From Pyrenophora tritici-repentis (Eukaryota > Ascomycota > Dothideomycetes > Pleosporales > Pleosporaceae), in contig NC_089395.1 of the NCBI RefSeq assembly GCF_003171515.1, positions 1,798,001 to 1,862,000 on the forward strand: 64,000 nucleotides of DNA. Direction: 5' to 3'. The position numbers and the translations under genes were made by a program. Position 1 is the stretch's first letter. Each line of letters begins with the position of its first letter. Shown here one piece after another: positions 46,179 to 58,750 of this stretch. A model generated the notes under the pieces. It saw nothing but the letters and a program-made list of their open reading frames with translations, made no database searches and was not told where the DNA came from.

Positions 46179-47330
46179 ATGGCCGACATCCCCCCGTACC
46201 CACTGTACAACAGGACTTACAACCTGTACCGCATATCCCCACTGCACCATGGCGACACGCCCCTGCTCCGCGATGCTTCCCTTCGTACCCATGCAAAGCG
46301 ACTGAAAGAGCAGCTCAAGGGCGACAATGTGCGCGGTGTGCAGGTCGACTTTGCTGCCGCCGAAGACACGGCCAAGCTGGGTCCACTAGAGGAGTGCAGC
46401 TGGGACTTGCTTGGAGACGAGGATGCTTGGATTGACCGTCATGTTGCAGACATAGATGAGTCGCAAATATCTTCTGTCCTCACTGCAGAAAATGCACGTG
46501 GGCTTGAAATCAGTCTCGAGTACGAGAAGCAGTCGTACAATGCGCTCCTTCTGCGCGACCCGGCCGTCACTTCCTCACCTGAGGGCTTCACCTCACTCCC
46601 GCTCCTACTGGTCAAGATGCCGGGCCCGATCCGAGATATTTTCGTCAACTACCTCCGCACCACATTTGACGCCCACGTCGCGCCATTGCGGCTGCCGTCG
46701 CCTTTCATCTCATCTAGTCTGGAGACCTACTTCAAGCACCTCACCGCCAAGACTTCGACTCTGTCAATACAGCAGGTAATAAGACAATTGCATATCCAAC
46801 TTGCATTTCCCAACACTACAAGTCTACTCAAACACGTCGAGATTACCATTGCGGGCACCGACGTTGCAGGCTTTGTCGACCGTGGCAGATTACTGAAGAA
46901 TACTCACAGCAAGCCCTTTACAGCTGCTTTGTTCGCTTATCTAAAGCACCACCTCGCCCTCGACGCATCGCATCCAAACGTCCAAATATCGCGAGTCTCC
47001 TGCAATAGCTTTTCCCTTGGCACTGAGCGCCTGAAGCTGATTGCGCCAGACACCCTTGCGGATACGTCCTTTTCCGACGAGGGAGGTGCCTCACAAGACG
47101 CAAGTGCGGGTCAGCTGGCCGTACATGAGCTTTATACTGTTTTGGTTAGGGAAGCGACCGGTAGTGGCAAGTTCTTGCCAGAAGAAATGGCCAATGACTA
47201 TAGAGAAGATACGCCTTCTTTACGGAGGAAACGAGCCATCAGCAACGCAGCGATTGGCAATGGTAACAACAAGAAGAGCAAGGCTAGAGGGAAGGAGAAT
47301 GGAAAGTTTTCCAATGGCACAGCGGCATGA
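46179..47330 (+). CDS. FTA1: Inner kinetochore protein, CENP-L/Fta1 type
   Basis: Single exon, 383 aa. The N-terminus YPLYNRTYNLYRISPLHHG and the following LLRDASLRTHAKRLKEQLKG are typical of fungal Sim4-complex subunit Fta1, the CENP-L homologue, which with CENP-N (Mis15) belongs to the constitutive centromere-associated network. The middle holds GLEISLEYEKQSYNALLLRD and LVKMPGPIRDIFVNYLRTTFD; the C-terminal third contains VREATGSGKFLPEEM and a basic tail (SKARGKENGK) that may be a nuclear signal. No intron is needed. The call rests on remembered family sequence style; a profile search for the CENP-L/Iml3 domain would settle it. Confidence 0.72.
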   Translation: MADIPPYPLYNRTYNLYRISPLHHGDTPLLRDASLRTHAKRLKEQLKGDNVRGVQVDFAAAEDTAKLGPLEECSWDLLGDEDAWIDRHVADIDESQISSVLTAENARGLEISLEYEKQSYNALLLRDPAVTSSPEGFTSLPLLLVKMPGPIRDIFVNYLRTTFDAHVAPLRLPSPFISSSLETYFKHLTAKTSTLSIQQVIRQLHIQLAFPNTTSLLKHVEITIAGTDVAGFVDRGRLLKNTHSKPFTAALFAYLKHHLALDASHPNVQISRVSCNSFSLGTERLKLIAPDTLADTSFSDEGGASQDASAGQLAVHELYTVLVREATGSGKFLPEEMANDYREDTPSLRRKRAISNAAIGNGNNKKSKARGKENGKFSNGTAA

Positions 47331-47605
47331 ATGATGCACAAATACTTCATGCTGCAATGTCGTTGGTTTAGGCTGCGGGTTTGCTTCGTCTTATCTAATC
47401 CGTTTCTTATGATACCCATAGTTTGTACTCAATATCACTACATTCATCAATCTCTCTCTCTCTCGCTTCCCCTCTCATGTGAAATTTTCAGACACCGCCT
47501 TTGTCACACTCACCTGCATAGTGTTTCGTCTTTTGCACGACGGTATCCAGGTCCGACCCTCACAGCCCCAGCTCCAGTATTGGAGTCTTTCTTTGACTGC
47601 ATCAT
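47331..47605. other. Short intergenic region after FTA1
   Basis: CT-rich (tctctctctc near 47450) with no ATG able to open the following frame. Confidence 0.5.
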
Positions 47606-48984
47606 TTGCCTTCTAAAATCGCACTTCCACATACCTATTCAGACCCAATTCCGTCTCCAAAGATACTCGTTCGCCAATTTGAGGGCTTGAACATCTGCTA
47701 CCGCATAGCAGCCCAAAGAGCCCGAAAATACTGGGTACGTCTTAACACCCTATCATCTGATTACCCGCCTCACTCTTACGGTACAAACACTCATCGCAAA
47801 CAGGAGCTTCTCCAACATACACATGACATATTCAACAAATCATGGGAACGCTATAATGCATACCTTCACTTCGATGGCCAGACGTGCGAAGACAGGATCA
47901 GTCCAAGCGAATGGGATGCCGGCGGCTATTTCGACCCTGAATTCATGGTGGATGGCAAAATTGTGCTATATGCACATTTCGAGCCGGTCGAGGGAAGATC
48001 TATCGAGAATGCCTATTCAGCTGATCTCATGAAGATAAAAGATGAGGATAAGATGTGGTACAACGGCACATACGGAGATGAGGGTCTTAAGATCAAGGCA
48101 TGTGCTTTCGAGCTGTAATTAAGCCTCGCTAACATGTATAGCGTAAGATCCCGCAAGACTTTGACGACACCTCAGACGACCACAATCAGGATCCATATCT
48201 ACCCACCGCTCTCAGCGAAGCCATCACTATAGACGTCGGTGATAGCAGGAAGGTCCTCGAGACCGGCGTCATCATTGGCCGCGCTCTCCCAGAACGCTGT
48301 CTGGACCCCAACGCTCGCCCAGCCGTTCGCGCTATAATCACAAAAATAGGCTCGGTAGTCGCCTTTGTTCCCGCCAAGTATGTCAAACATGCAATTAGCA
48401 AAGCCAGTGCGCAGATCCACATGGACGACATCGAGTACGATGCCGAACTAGAGAAGATACCTTTCGGACCGAAAAGAACCGAAGCTATAAAGGCAATGAT
48501 CGAAGACAAGATTGGCTCGAAGCAGATTATTCCAACTCTAGACTCTAGATCCCTGACTATCAGCGCCTTCCTCACACCACCTCCAAACTCCCCTTCAACC
48601 AAAACAAAGCTTGAGACCGCCGAAAAGAATGACCCACGGAACAAGTGTTCCCATGAGGGAAGTATTCTTATCGGCCAAGCCAAAGAATCCTGGTGTCGTG
48701 ATCCTAACGAGCGCCCACTTGTCTATGCTCAACTCAGAGCTGGAGATGGTGTGGTCGCTTTTGCCCCAGCAAAGTACGCAAAGCACTAGAGACAGCAGAT
48801 TCGACTACACCAAGTGGACTTGGTTGAAGAGTTCAGTGCTGTGCATCCCCTGAACGTCTCAAGCACTATCAAGGGGAGACTGATTGAGATGAGAGAGGCG
48901 AGTGAGCGGGTGCGGGTGCAGAAGCGGGTGCTACAGGCGGAGAAGGAGGCTTCTGCGCTGACACATGATGGAGAGGACGTATAG
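47606..48984 (+). pseudogene. Unrecognised gene, apparently lacking a start and interrupted by TAG
   Basis: Coding-like sequence runs in three blocks: to 47732 (AQRARKYW), from 47802 (ELLQHTHDIFNKSWERYNAYL) after a 69-bp GTACGT...CAAACAG intron, and from 48142 after a 44-bp intron that would need a GC donor (AAG|GCATGT...GTATAG). No in-frame ATG occurs before the middle of the second block. The third block stays open to TAG at 48787-48789 and then resumes in the same frame for 65 codons (QQIRLHQVDLVEEF to THDGEDV, stop 48982-48984). The motif VVAFVPAKYVKHAI before the break recurs as VVAFAPAKYAKH exactly at the stop, so the protein has an internal duplication. No family recognised. An unseen upstream exon could supply the ATG. 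Confidence 0.5.
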
Positions 48985-51629
48985 GGTTTGCTCACTGGAG
49001 AAATTGGGAAAATGGGTAGAAAAGGGTGCGTTGTTTGATATTAGCGATATGGGCAATCGGTCTGAGGGGTCCTGCTTGCTTTCCATTATGCGGTATTTGT
49101 CCACGCTTATTGCTATCAAAAGTTTCCTTTGTTCTTAACTACATGATATGGTTACTTCTCTTGCATGATTCCATCTCTTTTTGCTGTCTCCGGTTTGCGA
49201 TGCTTATTTGCGTCCGCTTTTATCAGAAGTTTCCCTCTCTACATCTGCATGATGTGATTACTTCTCTTTCACAATCCCATTTTCCTCTTGCTGTCTCCGC
49301 TTGTGAGTGCCCATATGCGCTCGTTCCTCTTGTTTTTCACCCTTGGCTTCACTTTTATCGAAAGTTTCCTCTCCCCAGATGTACACACTTCGTTTTCACC
49401 CCCACTCGTGACCAAACCCTACTAATAGCAAACAACAGCTTGCAAGGATTATAGATTGCTGTCTCGTTAGTATATAAGAGCCGCAGCCCTCTTGGACCCT
49501 CTCCGTCTCCTATCACACTTACAGACACCAAATAGCGGGAGTTTTATACGACCCACACACTTCCTTATATCCCTCTTCTCAACCGAACTTACTCCCACAC
49601 AACCTTATTTCCAACACAACCATGTCCACCGTATATACCTCCCAATTCCCTCCTAATAGGCACTTCATCTTCACCATGTCCTCCGAGACCGCCCCTGCAT
49701 GGTCACCATCCGCCACTTCGACACAGAAGAAACTCCTTTTTGAACTCACCATCACACAGCTAGGAGAATATACATACCGACACGCTCACCCTCGCCATAC
49801 ATGACCGTGTTCCCCCGATCTTGATGGAGACGAAGTCCACATTCTATCATGCGCAAAGATCAAGTGGGTGTGTATACGCAGGAACATACGAAAAGTAAAC
49901 GACGACTCAAATGATAACCAGCGTTCCAGGGGCAAGGAAGCGGAGCAGAGTAACAAGGACGACACGACTCATCCAACCGCAAGCCGTCCGTCCCAGTGTG
50001 TTCATGGAACTTCAGTTTTCTTCCAGGGGTTCTACCATGCGATGTTGGTCTCATTGTTGAGAGCGCTGGATAGCTTGTTGTTTACCGTCCCTGTCTTGCC
50101 TCTACACGGATGGACGATCATTAGGATGAATACATGGAGTTGATGAGAGAGGAGCAAGGCAAGTACGTCGAGGCTTTCCAAGAAGCATACAGAACGTGCC
50201 CTTGCTGGACGGGAAGAGGCTTCAATATCAGCACGAGGCCCCATGAACGCCGGAGCGTGGGTTCTCCTTGAATCTCGCGAAGAGCAGTGGAAGTTGGGAG
50301 GGAGGGGGAATGGGGGACATCTCGATCCGCCCCGTATCCTCCACGCACCCCGATCAAGGCTTCAATGAACTCTTCAATCGAAGCTGAAGCCTCCTGCTTC
50401 TCTTTGACTAATGGCTCTGCGTTCTCAGCAAGCAAGGCCCCAGTCACCAATATCCCCTCTTCCTCTCCAACGGCCACTCCCCCCAGGAACGTGCAAAAAA
50501 TAATGAGATGCGTAAGTCTCCCCCCAATACCTCCCTCCCCTCTATGTCTCTACTCCCATAGATCAAACACTCACACTCGCTACAGCAAAGCTAAAACCCA
50601 CGTGTAAAAAAAGGGACCTACCTGCCCAGCCCTCTGATTTCACCATTACTCTAGTTGCAACTACAACTACAGCAACAGCAACACAAACCCCAAGAGCAAT
50701 CTTCGTCCTCACCGCAGCAGCAGCGCGGCCGTGCCTCGACCCGCGGCGGGCAAACTAGCAGCCCAGCCGATCCTCAAGCTCCATCACAGCACCGACGCGG
50801 ATATCCCATCTCCCCGCCGCCGCCGCCGGGCTGGAGGTAGATTAGTGCCGGGTGCTGGACGTGGCGGTACGGAGCAGGCAGGTACTAGAGATGAGGAGTG
50901 GGAGACTAGAGCAAACAGGGAGAGCTTAGACGGATTGTTTGTGAGCTCTGGGGAGAAGAAAAATTGGAAGGTTATGCTGAGGTCGAGTCTGGAGGAACCT
51001 AATGAGTGCAACGACGGAGATAAATGAATGAGTGAGTGATTGATGATGATGACGATGACGATGGGGTGGGGTGGTGTGAGAAAGGGAGGGTATAGTAGAG
51101 GTATTGAAGAATACAAGGGTTAGCTAGAAATGGGCCGAAAAACTTGTCATGAGGAAGGTTCTTTACACATGTTGTTTTCGCTGGGTGAATGGTACAATGT
51201 GGTTGCCTTTTGGAGAATACGGGGTTTGAGTAATATCTTGATTGCTTTTTTGTACTGGCTGGTAGGATGATACTGCGTTGTAGAAAGGCTAGTGCTAAGT
51301 ATCGACATCACCTTTGTGTACTTATAGATGTGGTTACTTGTTAATTAGTCATAATGTGTTCTGTTATTCTATCTATCACACTTGATCATGTTCTCTCTTG
51401 TGGTGTATCAGAAACACCATCCCTTATCATATAATATCATGTCATTCATTCATCCCATCACCACCGCTAGTCAAAAACATAGGTAAGCCAACCTCTTCCT
51501 TATCATCCACACCACCCCCATACAAGTTTATCAAAAGACCCCCAATAACAACCCATAGAAAAAGGCGATACCGCAAAGAAACCACAAAAACCCCGCCCAC
51601 TTAACTACAACCAACACCGCCCAAACCCT
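48985..51629. other. Gene-poor stretch with a good promoter but no resolved gene
   Basis: 2.6 kb. At 49471 a TATATAAG box and CT-rich leader precede an ATG at 49622 with only 60 codons open. Around 50121-50370 a plus-strand stretch reads like coding sequence if one base is skipped (YVEAFQEAYR, then RALAGREEASISARGP in the next frame). Gln-, Ser- and Pro-rich frames follow to 51027. I could not build a convincing spliced model; relics of a gene are possible. Confidence 0.45.
49471..49478 (+). promoter_or_regulatory. TATA-box-like TATATAAG
   Basis: Lies 151 bp before the ATG at 49622 and is followed by CT-rich and CA-rich leader-like sequence, as in strong fungal promoters. The gene it would serve is not resolved. 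Confidence 0.4.
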
Positions 51630-54211
51630 CTAAGTATACACACTCTCTGTGAAAGAATTAATCTGCAACCCCCTCTCCGCCATATCCGCGTTTTCCAAAA
51701 ACTTCAACTGCATCCACACCAAATGCCCTTTAACACGGTCCAACTCTGCTCTAATCTCTTTGACAGGTCTGACAAGATCGTAAAGATGACCTTGTTTGTG
51801 TTCTTTATCGGCCTTGGGGTTGGGGGTAAACGCGTCGTAGTCTTCAAAGGTGAGAATGTTGTCGTCGGGATCGGCGTGGAAAAGAGAGCGGAAGACCTCT
51901 GTGTTTGTGGTGGCGCGGGAGAACCATTCGTCCCAGAGTTTGGGGCAGAGTGGGTCGGAGACAAAGTCTGCTTCGGGGCCAGGCATGGCGTCGTTTGGTG
52001 AATCCTCGCCAGGTGGTTGGGCGTTGGGGTCGTCGGCGGCGTTGAGGGCTTGTGGGGGGAGGAGGCCGAGATGTTCGCGCCAGAGGCTGCTGCGGAGGTC
52101 GTGGGCGAGACGGGCGGCTTTATAGGGTTTGCCGTCGAGCATGGTGTCGATTTCATCCGTGTCTTGGAGGACGATGGTGAGCTCAGAATCGTGGAAACCC
52201 AGTTGCGAACGGTCGTTGATGTTGGAGGAGCCGCAAAGGACGATTCTGTCGTCGATGATGCACAGCTTGGCGTGGATGTAGAGTTCTTCTTGGAAAAAGT
52301 ACTGCTTTTCGTCTTCTGGGTCGCCTTCCCAGTGTTCTTCGCTGGGCTTCTTCTCGGTGAGCATGGCGTCGTCGGCGATAGAGTCTGGGTCAATGACACC
52401 GCCCTGATCGCCCTTGCCAACAGACTCTTCCTCGTCCATGTACTTTTTCCTGAGCTCCGCTGCTATGCGTCGCTTCTCATCTCCACCCTCTGCGGGTGGT
52501 GCCTCTAGCTCATCGATTTCGGCTGCCTCGAGATCCATGTAGCTCATCCCTGACTTCTTCTCGCGCTCCTTGAGCGTAGGTGTGACATTGATGCGATCAT
52601 ACGAACGGAGATTGAAGAAAAAAATGTACTTTTCCGGGTCGAAGCCGGCCGCCTTCACTTTTCCAAAGATGCTCTCTTCTCCCCTGCAGATGCTCTTGAA
52701 TTGATAGTCCATGATCGCTCTTGTTCCAGCCGCTGCCTGGTCACGCAAATCTCCTGCAAAACCTGGGATAGCTGGGATCACGATGATGATCTTGAAATTG
52801 CGCTCCTCTTTGGCGGCGGATACAATTGCATCAACAATGGCAGCACCGATCTGGTTGTGGACTGGACTCTCGTCATGCTTGCCAGTTGCCGTGATGAAGA
52901 ACTGATTCTCAATGTAGACAAAATGCTTCGCGTTGCGGATGAGCTCGCAGTAAGCGTTTTGGATACTCTGCTCATGAGGTTCAATGCCCATACTCCAGTC
53001 TCCACTACTCCTCACGAGCTGTGCATGTACTGTGCCGCGGTTCTCGAGATTTTTGGTGTTCAGCTGAGTTATGGGATGGTGTACGTAGTCGCCTACGGGA
53101 AACTTGGGCCGTTGTACGCCGATGAGGTCTTCGTCAGCGCCTTCTCGACCTTCCATGGTAAGCCAGTCGTATCGTTCGTCACGCTTGTACTTTTCTCGCT
53201 TCACAAAGTTCCACCGCAAGACGAAGTGCTCGGCAATGTCATAGATCGCCGGTCCAATGACGCCCATTGCCACATCGTGCCATGGCATGCGACCAAACTC
53301 GAGCTTGTTGAGCTTGTTCGACTTCCAGTCATCGACACTTTCAAAGTCCATGATACGGTTGTTGTTGTAGTCCTGACCGGGGAAGATTTGATTCTGCACA
53401 CCCGAGGGATGCGCATCGGATAGCGGATGTTGCTTCTCGTCCCATCGGCCGTAGCACAGATCCAGTCCACCAATAAAGGCCATGGCATAGTCGATAACAA
53501 TGAACTTTTCATGATGCGCCCAGTAAAACGTCATATCTGAAGCGTTTTCGAAGACGTTGTGATCCGGATGCCTCATTACCTTGATGTTTCCATAGCCAGG
53601 CTGACCTTCTTCGATCAGGCCCATGAGCGCCTTCTTTGTGTGTTGGCTGTTACACGTAAGAGCAGCAGAAACCTGTGAATATGAGTGGTTGGTCACCAGG
53701 CAATAAGTGACATTCGTACCTCCTTGTACACAGAAATGTAAATCTTCACGCCAGCCTCGGCACGTCTCTTGAGCACTTGATCCAGCCGAAACTGTTGGTT
53801 ATAATAAGGCGGGCGCTTCAAGAACAGTTCCGGACTGAGCCACCAATCCGCAATGTAAATGGTCTCCTTTGCCTGTTCCAAGGCCTCGGCAACCGCCCAG
53901 AAGTAGTCCCTCCCATCGACGTACCACTTCACTAGATTACCATCCCGTTCTGGTGCGAAACTATTAAACCGGTGGCTCTCAGCGATCTTGCTCCTCTTCG
54001 CATCCGTCTCCTTCTCATGCTCCTCGTCATGGCGATGGTTGGCATTGAAGAGATTTGTAAACTTGCCAATCTTATGCTTCACGTGCACGGCCTTGATATG
54101 CGCACCCCTCAACTTTGTGTGCTCAAGCTTCTGTTCAATCTCCTCAATCTTCTCCGAGGCGCGATGATTGAAGGGATGGAAGAATTTCTTAAGACCCTTT
54201 TCCTTAGACAT
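51630..54211 (-). CDS. PLD1: Phospholipase D
   Basis: Two exons on the minus strand, 54211-53720 and 53672-51630, give 844 aa. The enzyme hydrolyses phosphatidylcholine to phosphatidic acid and choline. Both HKD motifs are complete: HHEKFIVIDYAMAFIGGLD (from about residue 217) and HAKLCIIDDRIVLCGSSNINDRS (from about residue 631). Other family marks are VDGRDYFWAVAEALEQAKETIYIADWWLSPE and FVYIENQFFITAT. The N-terminus is a short basic coiled region; I see no PX or PH domain, so membrane targeting differs from the larger Spo14 type. An acidic insert (MDLEAAEIDELEAPPAEGGD) separates the two catalytic halves. Confidence 0.95.
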
Positions 54212-55294
54212 GTTGCCGGCCGTGCGCAGCGATCAGCAATCGTGCGGGGTAACAATGCAATGGCGATGATGGGGGGTGAGGCTTGAGGCTTGGGAGAGAG
54301 GCTGGAGAGTGAGGCGTAGGGCAGAGGCGGTGGGGAAAGCGCTGGTCTTGTAGTGACCCGCAGGGGTCGATAAACCTGTTCACTGTTCAATTGATTTGCA
54401 GGTAAGTGGTGCGCCATGTACCAGAAGGGTGCGATCGGGTCCTGACGTCACCGGGTGCTAGCCGTTTTCGACCACCAGACATGCACCTTCGCTAACCGCC
54501 CGTTCACTGCGGCTGAGCTACATGACTCGGTATTATTGCTGTATTAATGTTGCATCGCCTGATGCTCCTCTAAGGGAAGGTCTTTCCAAACGTCGTCGTC
54601 ACGCCTTAGGTTTTGCGTACGTGGATGATCCCCACTTTGACCCCTCTCGCAACTCTTTCCAGTTTTTCTAAGTATAGCTTATCTACACTTCGATTAACCA
54701 AGTATATCGGAAATGCAGACTTTGAAAGCTCTGCGTCTTGATTCCGTACTAAGTTGCGCGGTGCATGGAAAACTTTCTGATACCCACTGCGCTTGCGTAA
54801 AGTTAGCGGCTGCTAGATCGGACCTCAACCTTTACCTTCTTTGTCACGCGACTGCTTACTGTTCATGTGTTCAAGCCTGGCCCATTTCGACGGATCATGC
54901 TTCACACGCGCCTGCATCTCATGATAAAGCACAGAGAATCGCATTCGAAAAAATTACCTAGCGATACTCATTTTCCTTCAACATTCCAACAGTAATGGTC
55001 GCCATCGCAACTGTAACCATAACTAGTCATATCCTCTAACAATGTAGATCAACCAAACGCTATCAAACGACCCGCGTTATACCACCCAGCCATATCTATG
55101 TCTATAATAATGCCTGTCATCCCAAATCTATCCAAACCAAACATACCAAACGTCAATACCAAACGTCTTGCTAAACATGAGCTCGCAGTATCCAGTACGA
55201 GCTCGGAAGCGGCCGTTAATCTATACAAAAAAAAGAAAACATGAAAATGTTCCGATGCGGTGAGAACCATGTGTTGGCATATCGCCTAGCGTCT
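54212..55294. other. Intergenic, PLD promoter side to GH43 3' end
   Basis: 1.1 kb, no gene supported; AT-richer towards 55000-55240. Nothing else noted. Confidence 0.6.
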
Positions 55295-56564
55295 TCAAGC
55301 ACCAACGACAACAGGCCAGCCGTCCTTCCAATCAAGGTAGTTGTATCCAAAAAGAAACTGTTCGGCTGCATAGCCGACACTCGGACGAACTGCACACACG
55401 TTAGCCCAGTTACCGCAATAGTCTTGTGTTGTCCGACTTACCATAATGATAGTACATTACTGTCCGCCCACTCCGCGGGTCAATCATAATGCCCTGTCCA
55501 CCAGGCGCGTAGATGTCTCCATGACTGGCCAGGATCGTCGTACCGCCATTTTGGTTCAAGCAGCTCTTGCCATCGCGGTCTTGGAACGGTCCGTTAGGTG
55601 CCTTTGACCGACAGACGACAACGTGATACACCAAACCATCGGGGGCGAGATCGCGTGCACCAATGAAACCGTTCTTGGGTATATTGCAGCACTGACCGAC
55701 ACTGTAAAACATGTAGTAAAAGTCTTTTTCCTTATGCATGGTGGCGCCCTCGACAACGGCGGCGTTGGTCGAGGTATTCCGGATCACGTTAGAGATACGG
55801 TTGTTTTCCTGAGCCCAGCCGCCAAAAGTAAGCAAGTTGTCATGGTAAAAAAGTTCAACTTGGTAGATGCCGTTCCAGTACGAGCCAAAGGTGAAGTAAA
55901 TTGGGCTATCTGGCTTTTCTTGGTAGATGAAGGGGTCGATGAGATTATAGTCTTTGGAAAGTGGAAGTCCGACGGTCCCGTGATCTACCCAGGTGCCTGG
56001 CTTGAGCGACTTGGACGTGGCAACACCAATAGCTGAGTCTTGACGTCCGATCCAGGAAACTGAATAATGACAGTAGTAAGTATCGCCCCGTTTGGTAACT
56101 GACGGTGCCTATTTGTTGTCAGAAAGGTTGATTGGTACATCACTGTGGTGGTGTAAAGAATCTACACTCACCCAAATGTCTTGATTGTCAACCACTTTTA
56201 TACTCGTGCCATTCGTCAACAAGGCACCCTCATAACTCCAGGGCCCCCCTAAAGAGGGCGCAGATGCGATTGCAATATTTCCACTGGTTGAAAACCGCCA
56301 GTAAGTTCCACTCTCATAGTAGATACTGGGGTCATGAATCCACGAACAGTTTCCGGTACATGGTTCTGGATTCGGGTACAGACCAGCTGAAGATGTATAT
56401 ACAGGTTTTTGCGGATCTGGTAGCGATATAGGAACAGGGTTTGCGACAGCACCCTGTATCAAGAGCGGTAAGAAGGTAGCGCTGGTGACCAGCAGCGCAG
56501 TGAATAAAGCAGTGGTAGAACGAGCAGGACCGGAATCACGGATTATCGTTCCGAAGCCTCGCAT
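55295..56564 (-). CDS. Secreted GH43 arabinan endo-1,5-alpha-L-arabinanase
   Basis: Three exons on the minus strand: 56564-56172, 56108-55442, 55389-55295, giving 384 aa. The N-terminus has a hydrophobic export signal (about residues 17-42) and the mature part is a five-bladed propeller. The expected acidic catalytic residues are visible: general base Asp78 in SWIHDPSIYYESG, pKa-modulating Asp189 in YNLIDPFIYQ, and general acid Glu251 in AAVVEGATMHK. APGGQGIMIDPRSGRTVMYYHY and the last exon GYNYLDWKDGWPVVVGA match the family end. It would cut the arabinan side chains of plant pectin, in keeping with a plant-associated fungus. Intact; linkage specificity is inferred from family resemblance. 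Confidence 0.9.
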
Positions 56565-57801
56565 GATGTGAAAACAAATATTAATCTTTGGTTGTGAAAG
56601 TGATATAGGAGACCAAAAGTGCAGAAAAAGGTAGCAGCTTATATGGATGAGGAAAAAACAAAAGCGTCAGGGGGCCACACGCTGAACATTGACCATGAGA
56701 CAGTCCTGCGTTCACGGTGCGCCTGGCGCCAAGGTGTCAGGCACGACAGTCACAATGTGAACGGTCGAGTTCGTTGTTGTGTCAACTTCACTTCTCGTGA
56801 CCGGGGTTAGCTGCAAGAGTTGTATCATGAGTACAGGGTTGGTTGGAGCGATTCGTGCAAGCGCCTCGCCAACACCTTGTCTTCTCGCCATGACCCATCA
56901 ACTTCATCATGGGACTTTGAACTTTCGAATCAGATGGGAGTCAGATGTTTGTTTCTGAGCCTCTTGGTACGGAGGTTGTGGCGGAAAATCGTTCGCGACA
57001 GAAGAGCTAGACCAACAACAGTAACCCTTCCGACCTGAAAGTGGTGAAGAGCGCCGTGTCACATTGCCAAACTCGGGTCTTGTTCGAATGGTAGTGTTGT
57101 CTAGCATGTAAAACCTGTCATTCTGTGAGGTCACGTAGTTGACCGGATATGTGAAGTGCTGACATTAACGATTCTACACCATTGCTGGCTGATGTACCAC
57201 TCTATTAACACTAGTGATGTCAGCGATGTTTTCCCAATTGGTATATCTCTTTTAGATGGCTGATAATAGCCACGTGCGTTGTATTCGCTGGTCTATATCG
57301 TGCCAATGCACTTTGTGGGACGTTGTACAACTCTATTTTGGATGGTGGTTATTGCATTGCGCATAGTGTTAGTGCTCTACTGTCTTGGTATCGCGACGTA
57401 GAAATTCCCAAACCTAAAAGTGTAAATGCTATTTGTCAGTAATATGTTGCTGACACCTAGTAAGCACAGTCGGACTTGCTGGTAGGAGCCAACGTGGCAG
57501 AGAACACAACACCACATGTGTGTGACGACACGCCACCTTGCAGCCAAGATCCTCCTTTGGCGCAAGGTGCCGAATTGGATGTAAGTGTTCTCCAGTGTAT
57601 CGTACAGCGTGCGGAACAAAATGACTTGGCTGCTACTACGATGTGAGTGGACAAACGGAGCTGAATTTGCGAATAGAAGCGAGTGAGATGTTTCGAAAAG
57701 GGCTTGAATATGACGACATAGTAGCGAGAACCCGATGCTTCCTGTGTGCCCCCTGCCTTATTCGATAGTCCCATGTTTCTCCCCACTTTCCTGTTCAAGG
57801 T
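56565..57801. other. Intergenic upstream of the GH43 gene
   Basis: 1.2 kb with no supported gene. Short frames on either strand lack family features. Confidence 0.6.
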
Positions 57802-58750
57802 CTAAGAGGGGGCCTGGTACCCATCGACGTCTGTGCTGTTGCTCAACTTTTCAAACGTCTTAACACTTTCAATGTGTGTTTCCAGGTGCTTGGTCAGCAT
57901 ACTATACGCGTCGGTTCCGACCACGCATCGAATCGGTGGATTCTCCATAACTGCTAGGTCGTAGAAGACCTTGGCAGCCTTTTGTGGATCTGTTCGTCTC
58001 GTCAGCAGATGCTTCACTCTTCAGTTAGCATATGTGACGTGCCTCCAGCCTGATTACCGTGGCGTGCTTGAGCACTCTTCTTGGGGTCAACATGGGCATA
58101 GGCTGAGTTCGGGATCTCGCCAAACTCCATGCTGCGACCAGACCAATCGGTTCGGAAGCCGCCTGGCTCGATGATTGTAAACTTGATACCCCACTCAGGC
58201 TTCATTTCCTTCGAGATTCCTTCGGTAAAACCCTCGACTGCGAACTTGCTGGCACAGTAAACAGCCAAGTTGGGAAACCCTGGTTTTCATCAGCAAGAAA
58301 TCTTTTCGTAGAGCCTGGATACTCACCGATCTGGCCACCAATGGAGGTAATCTGCTGGATGACACCCCCAGTCTTCAATTCACGCATAGTCTCTATGGCC
58401 TTTCTGGTCACATCAACCAGACCGAAGAAGTTGATATCCATCTGCTTCCTGATCTGCTTGTCTGACAGAGTCTCAAATGGACCATTGAGACCATATCCGG
58501 CGTTATTAACGACAACATCGACGCGCTTGAATTTCTTCACGGCTGCGTCAAAAGCCTTGTCGATGGAGTCCTTTTTCGTTACATCGAGATCCACAAGCAG
58601 ACTGTTGGTGTCGTTGGCTCCGTCAAATGAGAGCTTGGAAGAGTTGCGCGCAGTGGCGACGACGTAGTCGCCCTTTTGGAGTACAACCTTGACGAGTTCT
58701 TCTCCAAAGCCAGTCGAACAGCCAGTGATGAGAAAAACGCGGGGAGCCAT
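57802..58750 (-). CDS. Classical short-chain dehydrogenase/reductase
   Basis: Three exons on the minus strand: 58750-58327, 58279-58058, 57989-57802, giving 277 aa. The cofactor motif TGCSTGFGEEL (from residue 9), the NNAG motif (VVNNAGYGLNGPFE) and the catalytic Tyr149/Lys153 in YCASKFAVEGFTE are intact. EPGGFRTDWSGRSM is typical of the oxidoreductase subgroup near retinol/17-beta-hydroxysteroid dehydrogenase-like SDRs. The intron between SIGGQI and GFPNLAVYCASK interrupts the active-site region and is needed to recover it. The third exon begins at DPQKAAKVFYDL. Substrate not predictable. It is not a close copy of the broken dehydrogenase at 25 kb. Confidence 0.9.

Noticed and set aside
51704..52420. 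238-codon Ser/Pro/Thr-rich ORF in another frame of the PLD gene
   Set aside because: Same strand as PLD but out of frame with both HKD motifs; simple composition.
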